Source: a bacterium (GTDB lineage Bacteria > Chloroflexota > Dormibacteria > UBA8260 > Bog-877). Taken from it: 25,044 nucleotides of DNA. Below the pieces are notes generated by a model. It saw nothing but the letters and a program-made list of their open reading frames with translations. It made no database searches and was not told where the DNA came from. The translations under genes were made by a program, and so were the position numbers. Where the stretch lies: positions 1 through 25,044 of the forward strand of contig JAKAWF010000016.1 in assembly GCA_021817025.1 (NCBI GenBank). Direction: 5' to 3'. This document shows, piece by piece, positions 15,160 to 20,462 of this stretch (within the stretch, counting starts at the first letter, position 1; each line of letters begins with the position of its first letter).

Positions 15160-15734
15160 ACTCCCGTCGGCTGGGTGAGGTCCCAGCTCTCGATGGCCGG
15201 CTGACCGTGCTCGGTGGCCAGGATGGAGATCGAGGCAACCCTCAGAATCAGGCTTCTGCAGAAGCCCACCGGCAGGCCCAGGTACGCGGCCGCGACGGCG
15301 CGCAGGATGTGGCCGTGACCGAAGAGAACGCTGTTGCGATCCGGCGGCAGCGCCCACTCCATGAGAAGGCGCTGTGCCCGTGCCAGCACCTGGTCCGGAC
15401 TCTCACCGCCCGGGCACCCATCGCGCCAGAGCTCCCAACCGGGGCGGCGGCCGTCGATCTCGGCTGCGGTGAGGCCCTCGTACTGGCCGTAGTCGTACTC
15501 AGCCAGCCTTGGGTCCACTTCCAGGTGACCCCTGAATCCGGCCAATTCAGCGGTCTGGATCGCCCTTCGCCGGGGGCTGACGACGACCGTGGCAAAGTTC
15601 AACCCCGCCAGCTGGGGCCGGAGCCGAACCGCCTGCTCCTCGCCGGCTGGGGTCAACCGCAAGTCGGTGGTGCCGGTGTGGCGCCCAGTCTTGGTCCACT
15701 CGGTTTCGCCGTGCCGGACCAGGTAGATGGACAT
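15156..15734 (-). CDS. Histidine phosphatase family protein (phosphoglycerate-mutase-like)
   Basis: A 192-residue enzyme of the branch-1 histidine phosphatase family. The phosphohistidine motif LVRHGETEW is at residues 5-13 (R7, H8). SPRRRAIQTAEL at 53-64 carries the second phosphate-binding Arg, LAEYDYGQYEG at 78-87 contains the general acid Glu, and the second catalytic His is H140 in GHGHILR. The size is typical of cobalamin/phosphoglycerate-mutase-like phosphatases; the substrate cannot be told. ATG at 15734; TACACT lies 8 nt upstream on the minus strand. It is divergent from tRNA-Pro. Confidence 0.93.
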   Translation of the reverse strand: MSIYLVRHGETEWTKTGRHTGTTDLRLTPAGEEQAVRLRPQLAGLNFATVVVSPRRRAIQTAELAGFRGHLEVDPRLAEYDYGQYEGLTAAEIDGRRPGWELWRDGCPGGESPDQVLARAQRLLMEWALPPDRNSVLFGHGHILRAVAAAYLGLPVGFCRSLILRVASISILATEHGQPAIESWDLTQPTGV

Positions 15735-15794
15735 GGAGCGACAGTGTAGAGGTGGGTCTGGCCACACAGGAGCCCCAGGTATACTGGGCAGCCG

Positions 15795-15872
15795 CGGGAA
15801 GTAGCTCAGTCAGGTTAGAGTGCACGGTTCGGGACCGTGAGGTCGGCGGTTCGAATCCGCCCTTCCCGACCA
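15795..15872 (+). tRNA. tRNA-Pro (anticodon CGG)
   Basis: A complete cloverleaf: acceptor CGGGAAG (15795-15801) pairs with CTTCCCG (15862-15868). The D arm is GCTC...GAGT. The anticodon stem CACGG/CCGTG encloses the loop TTCGGGA with anticodon CGG at 15830-15832. The T arm is GGCGG-TTCGAAT-CCGCC. The discriminator A and an encoded CCA (15870-15872) follow. It reads CCG proline codons. A TATACT hexamer (15780-15785) is placed to act as its -10 element. Its 3' end (15854-15870) recurs exactly at 19708-19724, marking it as an integration target. Confidence 0.96.
15854..15870 (+). repeat. Candidate attachment core, copy 1 (3' end of tRNA-Pro)
   Basis: The 17 bp AATCCGCCCTTCCCGAC, covering the T-arm 3' half and acceptor stem, recur exactly at 19708-19724. 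Similarity continues downstream: CCGGTTT at 15888 versus 19740, and GAGATCAGC at 15896 versus 19749, which are 42 and 41 bp from the core start. Integrases that target tRNA genes commonly duplicate this part of the tRNA. Confidence 0.65.
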
Positions 15873-15915
15873 GGGCCTCACTCAGTCCCGGTTTTGAGAT
15901 CAGCCGGACTGTCTT

Positions 15916-15934
15916 GACCTACGTTCCGCAGGTC
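15916..15934 (+). repeat. IS left terminal inverted repeat
   Basis: GACCTACGTTCCGCAGGTC pairs with the complement of 18129-18147 at 17 of 19 positions, with the inner 14 bp exact. The stop codon (TAG) of the transposase uses 15919-15921. Confidence 0.75.
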
Positions 15935-17700
15935 GAGCGAAGCCTTCGGCCTGAATTTCGGCGAGGCAGTTCTGTCGCTCGCTCGGCCCCGAAGGGTACT
16001 TCGAGCAAGTGCAGGAGCTGTTCCTGGTGAGGGGTCACCTCAGGTGCTGTCTGGGTGAGAATCTCGCCATGGTGACGGACAATGGTATGTCCGAGCGGAT
16101 CGAGCAGCTCGAGCACCCGGGCAGCGCTCGGAGTCTGGCAGGTCCGGTCCTTGTAATAGACAGGTAGCTCGCCGATCCCGGCCTTGGCCATCGACCGCCG
16201 CAGCTCACGCTCGATGAGGACATGGACGAGGAGGGCTACATACAGGCAGAAGCCGAAGGCGTCGATGCGACAGTCGCTCTTCAATTCGAGTGGCGCCGCC
16301 TCGAGCACTCCCCTGAAGGTGGCGTGGCGGTGCTCAAGGCGTGGCTGGCGCTTGTAGGCGGCGAGCAGATCCGCCTCGGTCATCTTCGTGTCGTTCGTGA
16401 TCGCCGGGAAACAGCCGTCTGAGGCAGCGTCGAAGGTGACCGCCTCGGCGTCGGTCGAGAAAGAGAGGGAAAAGCGGTGGGACTCGACCTTCTTGTAGGC
16501 GGTGTTCTTCCCGGGCCGTCCCCTGCGCTCCTGGCGGAACTCGACGACCAGTTCGTCCCCCACCTCGAAACGCACCCAGCGCGTCGCCCTCGCTGATGCG
16601 ATCACATCCCTCGCCGCGTCCTCCACTGCAGCGATGCTCTTCAGGTGACACCGGGGAGAGGAGAGCGATCTAGCGAGCTCCCCCAGCGCGAGGTGGGCTG
16701 CCTCGATGCGCTCTGCGCGCGCCCCCGCGTCATTCGTCCGCTTGACTGAGGACCGGAACCAGGTGATACGGTAGCCCTCTGCCGAGCAACTCGGCGCCGG
16801 CACCGCCCAATAGACCTCGTCGGGGTCGGCCTTGCGCTTACCGGGACGACGGGAGGCCTCGACCCATCGGATCGGGCCCGCGGTCAGCCATGCCCTTCCG
16901 GTCTCCTCTTCCTTGCGGGTCCTCGGCAGGATCGTGAGGAACCGGCCATGGTTCCCCGCGATGTGGTCCATGTTGTCCCGAGTGCACAGCTTGGAGTCGG
17001 CTACACACAAGAATCCTGATCTCCCGGCGATCTTTCGGCAGCGCTCCCAGGTGGCGATGTGAGTCATCGAGTCCTCGGTATTGCCATCCGCCATGCGATA
17101 GGTGATCGGGGTGGCGCCATCGGCTGATACCGTGAGGATCCAGACGAACTGCTTCAGGTCCGGGCGGTGATCCTTGGAGAACCCCCGCGGTGGCCGCGGC
17201 GGCATGATCCCGGCACGAGATCCACCTTGCGCCTTGGCGTAAGCGCCGTAGAGGGCCAACGAGGTCGAGTCATCATGCAGCTCGTCGGTCGCGATCTCAA
17301 AGGCCTCGATGGCTCGAAGGCTCAAGGCGGTGATCAGGCTTGCCCGGTCAGCGAGGAACAGCGCGCCGAGGGCTCTTACGATGCAGTCGTCGCTGAGGGC
17401 GGCCGACTCCTTCGCTGAGAGGCGCAGGAGACCGGGATCAAGGTGAGCTGCCCATGAGCCGAGCCCATAGAGGGGCTGGCGCCCAAGGCAGAGGTTGCGC
17501 ACGAGCACTCCGATCGCCCGCACTGGCTCGACCGAGCAACGGGGATCCGGCTCAGGCAGGAAGGAGGCGACCAGCTCGTCGATGCCGAGGCGGGCGAGCA
17601 TGGAGTTCACAACCGGCAAGCCGCCGATGTGAGCGTGCTCCACCTCGATCTCATCGGGGAAGACAACCACGCCCTGGGCGGGGGGCGCACCGGTCACCAT
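15919..17700 (-). CDS. IS1634 family transposase (IS4-superfamily DDE type)
   Basis: About 593 residues from the ATG at 17700. An in-frame extension to 17805 crosses the palindrome and is less likely. The DDE core is recognisable: ELHDDSTSLALYG contains the first Asp, FLCVADSKLCT the second, and AAYKRQPRLEHRHATFRG is the C-terminal YREK-like region carrying the catalytic Glu. DLKQFVWILTVSADGATPIT is the IS1634 strand between them. The enzyme cuts and joins the element ends. The frame is intact, so the element may still be active. The start codon lies 1 nt from a perfect palindrome whose hairpin in the mRNA would cover the ribosome-binding region. Confidence 0.92.
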   Translation of the reverse strand: MVTGAPPAQGVVVFPDEIEVEHAHIGGLPVVNSMLARLGIDELVASFLPEPDPRCSVEPVRAIGVLVRNLCLGRQPLYGLGSWAAHLDPGLLRLSAKESAALSDDCIVRALGALFLADRASLITALSLRAIEAFEIATDELHDDSTSLALYGAYAKAQGGSRAGIMPPRPPRGFSKDHRPDLKQFVWILTVSADGATPITYRMADGNTEDSMTHIATWERCRKIAGRSGFLCVADSKLCTRDNMDHIAGNHGRFLTILPRTRKEEETGRAWLTAGPIRWVEASRRPGKRKADPDEVYWAVPAPSCSAEGYRITWFRSSVKRTNDAGARAERIEAAHLALGELARSLSSPRCHLKSIAAVEDAARDVIASARATRWVRFEVGDELVVEFRQERRGRPGKNTAYKKVESHRFSLSFSTDAEAVTFDAASDGCFPAITNDTKMTEADLLAAYKRQPRLEHRHATFRGVLEAAPLELKSDCRIDAFGFCLYVALLVHVLIERELRRSMAKAGIGELPVYYKDRTCQTPSAARVLELLDPLGHTIVRHHGEILTQTAPEVTPHQEQLLHLLEVPFGAERATELPRRNSGRRLRSTCGT

Positions 17701-17701
17701 G

Positions 17702-17726
17702 TATCGGCAGTACACTACTGCCGATA
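17702..17726. promoter_or_regulatory. 25-bp perfect palindrome between transposase and DUF6788 genes
   Basis: Arms TATCGGCAGTA (17702-17712) and TACTGCCGATA (17716-17726) are exact complements around CAC. It ends one base from the transposase start codon and 43 bp before the DUF6788 start. It could be an operator controlling both genes or an RNA hairpin blocking transposase translation. Confidence 0.8.
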
Positions 17727-17769
17727 GCGCAAGTACGGGATACTCGGTAAGAATGTCCGCGGAGGGACC

Positions 17770-18117
17770 GTGGCTGAGCCGAATCAAGGAGAGCAACAGG
17801 CGCAAGCGGCCATCGCCAGGCGCCTTGCCGAGGCGGGCTTCGCGCTACCCGGCACGCTGCTCGAGCGGCGTCCGATCTGCGGCAAGCCGAACTGCCGCTG
17901 CGCCAAAGATCCTCCTCAACCGCACGGGCCATTCTTCCAGTGGACCCGCAAGGTCGACGGCAGGACCATCACCCGCCGCCTCTCGGCGGAGCAGGTGGCC
18001 CGCTATGGCTCCTGGTTCGCCAACGCCAAGCTCCACCGGGAGTTGCTGAGCGAGCTAGAGGCGCTTTCGCTTCGGGTCGCCGAGCGCGGCGAAGACTGGA
18101 CCGGAAAATCACGCTGA
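17770..18117 (+). CDS. DUF6788 family protein, passenger of the IS
   Basis: A 115-residue basic protein. After a helical N terminus (5-25) comes the family core RRPICGKPNCRCAKDPPQPH at 34-53 with C37, C42 and C44, then HGPFFQWTRKVDGRTITRRL and a long C-terminal helix (about 85-110). The C-x4-C-x-C cluster and basic strands resemble a small metal-binding or DNA-binding fold. I recall DUF6788 proteins next to transposases, and here the gene is inside the terminal repeats and divergent from the transposase, so it is a passenger or accessory of the IS. It may bind the intergenic palindrome. A GGAGGG sits only 3 nt before the GTG start, so initiation may be weak. Confidence 0.75.
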   Translation: MAEPNQGEQQAQAAIARRLAEAGFALPGTLLERRPICGKPNCRCAKDPPQPHGPFFQWTRKVDGRTITRRLSAEQVARYGSWFANAKLHRELLSELEALSLRVAERGEDWTGKSR

Positions 18118-18128
18118 AGGCCGCCGCT

Positions 18129-18147
18129 GACCTGCGGAACGTGGGAC
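18129..18147 (-). repeat. IS right terminal inverted repeat
   Basis: The complement of this stretch reads GTCCCACGTTCCGCAGGTC, matching the left end at 17 of 19 positions. It follows the DUF6788 stop by 11 bp. Confidence 0.75.
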
Positions 18148-18176
18148 CCACGGACCCCCATCGGACAGTTCACCAG

Positions 18177-18520
18177 TAAATCCGCCCCTGCCGACGACGG
18201 GCAGGCGGGGCAGACCGAAGCGCTCAAAGGCGCCCAACCTTCTCTCCCGCCTTGAGGTTTACGAGAACGACGTGCTGCGCTTCGCCTCCGACTTCAGAGT
18301 CAGCTTTGACAATAACCAAGCTGAGCGAGACACTCGCATGGTCAAGGTGCAGCCGAAGGTGCCCGGTGGCTTCCGAAGCTTCGAAGGAGCCGAGGCGTGG
18401 CTGGCGATCCGCAGCTACCTGTCCACGGCTGCCAAGAATGGCGTCAATCTGCTCGACGCTCTCCAGCGTCTCCGCCTCAGCGATCCGTGGATGCCGGTCC
18501 CCACCGCCACCAGCCCCTGA
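18177..18520 (+). pseudogene. IS66 family transposase (TnpC), C-terminal fragment
   Basis: About 115 codons remain of a transposase normally about 500 residues long. The frame reads NPPLPTTGRRGRPKRSKAPN, then the Y-x-x-x-V-L-R-F helix, then FDNNQAERDTRMVKVQPKVP, GGFRSFEGAEAWLAIRSYLS and NALD-like NLLDALQRL. This is the conserved C-terminal part of IS66 transposases, including the NNQAERD motif with the catalytic Glu. The N-terminal catalytic part and the other IS66 genes are absent, so it is non-functional. Its upstream end is close to the right end of the IS1634-like element, which may have landed in or next to it. The sequence GAATAGTTAC ending at 18572 reads GTAACTATTC inwards, a plausible IS66 right end, since IS66 ends begin GTAA. 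Confidence 0.85.
18179..18195 (+). repeat. Imperfect third copy of the tRNA 3'-end core
   Basis: AATCCGCCCCTGCCGAC matches the 17-bp core at 15 of 17 positions, and the 25 bp upstream also resemble those before the 19708 copy (CAGTTCACCAGTAAATCC versus CAGTTTACTGGCAAATCC). It is simultaneously IS66 coding sequence, so the likeness may come from IS66 remnants rather than an att site. Confidence 0.35.
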
Positions 18521-18572
18521 CTTCCCGCTCCCATCGAACGGGAACGCCCGCCGCGGGTACCTGAATAGTTAC

Positions 18573-18775
18573 CACCTTCCATGCCTTTCCCCTCCTCGAT
18601 GCTCCCGGACAACGGAGACCGGCCACCAACGACCAGGCGGCGCTTGGAGCTCCCTCGAAGCGGCGGATACAGGTTTCCCGAGGCTCTCGTGGGTCCAACT
18701 TGAGGGACAGTGAACTTTGATACTGGTTGGCGTGGAACATACACGACGAAAGGTCACACGACCATCAGTTAGCTA
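18573..18775. other. Gene-free stretch between IS66 fragment and toxin-antitoxin locus
   Basis: No coding potential is seen in any frame. TTGATA (18717-18722) and TACACG (18740-18745), 17 bp apart, are a possible promoter pointing at the antitoxin gene. Confidence 0.4.
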
Positions 18776-18792
18776 GTAGCACATAGTGCTAC
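18776..18792. promoter_or_regulatory. Operator-like palindrome of the toxin-antitoxin operon
   Basis: GTAGCAC and GTGCTAC are perfect 7-bp complementary arms around ATA, ending 9 bp before the antitoxin ATG. Phd/YefM antitoxins bind such short palindromes to autorepress. TACGAT (18790-18795), overlapping the right arm, lies 6 nt before the ATG and could be the -10 of a leaderless transcript. Confidence 0.7.
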
Positions 18793-18801
18793 GATCAACC
18801 C

Positions 18802-19056
18802 ATGGCACGAGACATCACCCAAAGGCAGCTTCGGAACGAGAGCGGCGAGATCATGAGGGCATTGGATCAGGGCGAGACCTTCGTAGTCACCAGGAATGGT
18901 GTGCCCGTCGGAGAGTTGACTCCCCTTCGGAGACGCCGCTTCGTGCCCGCCGATGCCGCTATCGCCATGTTCCGCGGCGCTCCAAGCGTCGAGCTGACCC
19001 GGCTTCGCGCCGACCTCGACAGCGTTGCGCCCCAGGACCCCAGCCCCCGTGCCTGA
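18802..19056 (+). CDS. Phd/YefM-type antitoxin
   Basis: An 84-residue antitoxin. The N-terminal half (ARDITQRQLRNESGEIMRAL then DQGETFVVTRNGVPVGELTP) is the Phd/YefM DNA-binding and dimer fold, which binds the operator just upstream. The C-terminal part (about 48-84) is charged and would fold on the toxin to neutralise it. It overlaps the toxin gene by 8 bp, the normal arrangement. It lies in the accessory segment behind tRNA-Pro, where such modules are often carried by mobile DNA. Confidence 0.9.
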   Translation: MARDITQRQLRNESGEIMRALDQGETFVVTRNGVPVGELTPLRRRRFVPADAAIAMFRGAPSVELTRLRADLDSVAPQDPSPRA

Positions 19057-19462
19057 TGCCCAACGTGCCCAGCGTGGGGTCATCGACACCTCCGTAGTCG
19101 TCGACCTCGAACAGCTTGACGCCGGGCAACTCCCGATCGAGCTGGCGATCAGCGCGATCACCATGGCAGAGCTCGCTGCCGGGCCCCACGCGACCGACGA
19201 CGCCGATGAGAGAGCGCGCCGACAGGATCGATTGCAACGGGCGGAAGCCGCCTTCTACCCCCTGCCCTTCGACGGAGAGGCGGCCCGGGCCTATGGTCGG
19301 ATCTACGCTGCCGAGCTAGCAAGCGGGCGCAAGGCGCGTGGGGCGCGGGCATTGGATCTCCTAATTGCAGCTACCGCGTGTGCCACAGGCCTCCCGGTCT
19401 ACACACGCAACCCGGAGGACTTCCAAAGCCTCCGAGGGCTCGTCGACATCGTCACGGTCTGA
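19049..19462 (+). CDS. VapC-like PIN-domain ribonuclease toxin
   Basis: About 137 residues from the GTG at 19049; a TTG at 19025 is an alternative. The PIN fold and its acidic metal-binding residues are intact: D13 in VIDTSVVVDLE, E41 in ITMAELAAG, D103 in ARALDLLIAATA and D124 in TRNPEDF. VapC toxins are Mg-dependent RNases that cut tRNA or rRNA when freed from the antitoxin. All catalytic residues are present, so the toxin is probably active and the pair is a working system. The gene starts within the last codons of the antitoxin gene, ensuring coupled synthesis. Confidence 0.93.
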   Translation: MPDAQRAQRGVIDTSVVVDLEQLDAGQLPIELAISAITMAELAAGPHATDDADERARRQDRLQRAEAAFYPLPFDGEAARAYGRIYAAELASGRKARGARALDLLIAATACATGLPVYTRNPEDFQSLRGLVDIVTV

Positions 19463-19673
19463 CCCGCCCCTAGACCGCAGAGTAGTTCCTGCCGCTGAAC
19501 TTCGGGGATCCGCCAGGGCTGAATCAGCGGATGCCGAGGGTTCAATGGCGCGTCCTGGGGCGCACTCAGGCTCCCTCCCGGAGGAGGGGAAGTTGACACC
19601 CTATCCGGCGAACAAGGGCGGCCATCGGCGTAGGTCGCACCCGGCTCGCTCCTCGTCTTCCAATACGAAACGG

Positions 19674-20108
19674 TCACCGGCGCACCCTCACGAACAGTTT
19701 ACTGGCAAATCCGCCCTTCCCGACGGGCTCCCTTCGGTACCGGTTTACGAGATCAGCTGGACCACTTTGTGGCCCAGCGGGCAGACTTGATGCCCTCTCG
19801 TCCTCGGACGCTCCCTCCGAGAAGCTCTGGACCGCCTGTGCGGCGTCCCGCCCGAGGGAGTGGGGAAGGTCAAAGTAGCGATCGATGGTCATCGCCACCG
19901 TGGCGTCCCCCAGCCGCCCCGACGCCACCCCGGGACCGACCCCGACGCCGAGCATCGGGGTGGTCGCGCCGTGCCCGGCCGCGCGCAACGGCATGTGCCC
20001 CAGGCGCAACCGGTGATGCGGCCCCAGCTCAGGAGCTGGCGCGACACAGTCACGCTTCGCGCACCTCTGGAGCCGGTGGTAATCGCCGGCCGGACGGACC
20101 GAGCACAC
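19674..20108 (-). pseudogene. Decayed C-terminal part of a tyrosine recombinase (phage-type integrase)
   Basis: A 144-codon minus-strand frame. Residues about 28-98 resemble the C-terminal catalytic region of tyrosine integrases: LGPHHRLRLGHMPLRAAG stands for the H-x-L-R-H-T-H-A segment, and SGRLGDATVAMTIDRYFDLP for S-x-R-L-G-H-A-x-V-A-x-T-x-D-x-Y, with the nucleophile Tyr at Y78 (codon at 19877-19875). The His of RLGH is Asp, the stretch between is enlarged by about ten residues (GHGATTPMLGVGV), and a stop lies just upstream of residue 1 with no N-terminal domains found. The gene is therefore dead. The last 35 residues read through the repeat copy and are not family-like. The call is by eye and moderate. 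Confidence 0.55.
19708..19724 (+). repeat. Candidate attachment core, copy 2 (detached tRNA-Pro 3' end)
   Basis: An exact 17-bp copy of the tRNA-Pro 3' end with no tRNA upstream, 3,854 bp from copy 1 in the same orientation. The following 40 bp also resemble those after copy 1. The tail of a decayed integrase lies about 55 bp further on, pointing towards it. This is where an att site is expected. Confidence 0.65.
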
Positions 20109-20143
20109 GATGCTTCACTGCCTGTACGTGGCCGTCGAGTCCT

Positions 20144-20170
20144 GGCTGTTGGGGCCCGGCCCCAACAGCC
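20144..20170. repeat. 27-bp perfect palindrome upstream of the export operon
   Basis: Arms GGCTGTTGGGGCC (20144-20156) and GGCCCCAACAGCC (20158-20170) are exact complements around one C. It lies 293 bp before the adaptor start in a gene-free stretch (20109-20462). It lacks a T tract. It could be a hairpin terminator insulating the operon from the island, or a protein-binding site. Nothing else convincing is seen in the gap. Confidence 0.7.
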
Positions 20171-20462
20171 GCCGCCGAGGTGGGCCTCTTGGCTCCGGGG
20201 CTCCCTCGGGAACGCCTGCGCCTCGCCCCCTCCCGTATGGGACTGGGAACCCCGGCGCCAAGGCAGGCCGGGGCTCAGGATCGCTCCACTACTCAGAGAC
20301 GCTGACCCGTTGGCCAGGGAGGCAGCCAGGAGCCGCGCGTTCTCAGCTCTGGCTAATGCACCCGGCCCGAGGCGGTCAGATGCTGTTCGAGATGGAAGTA
20401 CACAAGCGTCCCCGTGGACAAGCCAGCGCTGGAGCCGCCACCACCGGGGAGGGAGCGCAGTA

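Larger units (their letters stand above)
15916..18147. mobile_element. IS1634-like insertion sequence with divergent transposase and DUF6788 genes
   Basis: The element is delimited by terminal inverted repeats: left ACGTTCCGCAGGTC (15921-15934) and its exact complement GACCTGCGGAACGT (18129-18142). Extending to 15916-15934 against 18129-18147 gives 17 of 19 matches. It carries a minus-strand transposase and a plus-strand DUF6788 gene with a 25-bp palindrome between them. The transposase stop codon lies in the left repeat. I could not define a target-site duplication with confidence. It sits about 45 bp downstream of tRNA-Pro. It is about 2.2 kb long. Confidence 0.8.

Noticed and set aside
13597..15357. 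586-codon minus-strand frame spanning the MpaB and nitrobindin-like regions
   Set aside because: Only the last 163 codons show protein character; the rest is antisense to the well-supported MpaB gene.
15916..18149. Target-site duplication GACC flanking the IS
   Set aside because: GACC occurs near both ends but at unequal distances from the inverted repeats, so it is not convincing.
19365..19790. 141-codon plus-strand frame after the PIN toxin
   Set aside because: Begins inside the toxin gene in another frame, low complexity, no motif.
19860..20462. N-terminal 201-codon extension of the adaptor protein
   Set aside because: Low-complexity Arg/Pro/Gly sequence; the GTG at 20463 has a good ribosome-binding site and is followed at once by a membrane anchor.
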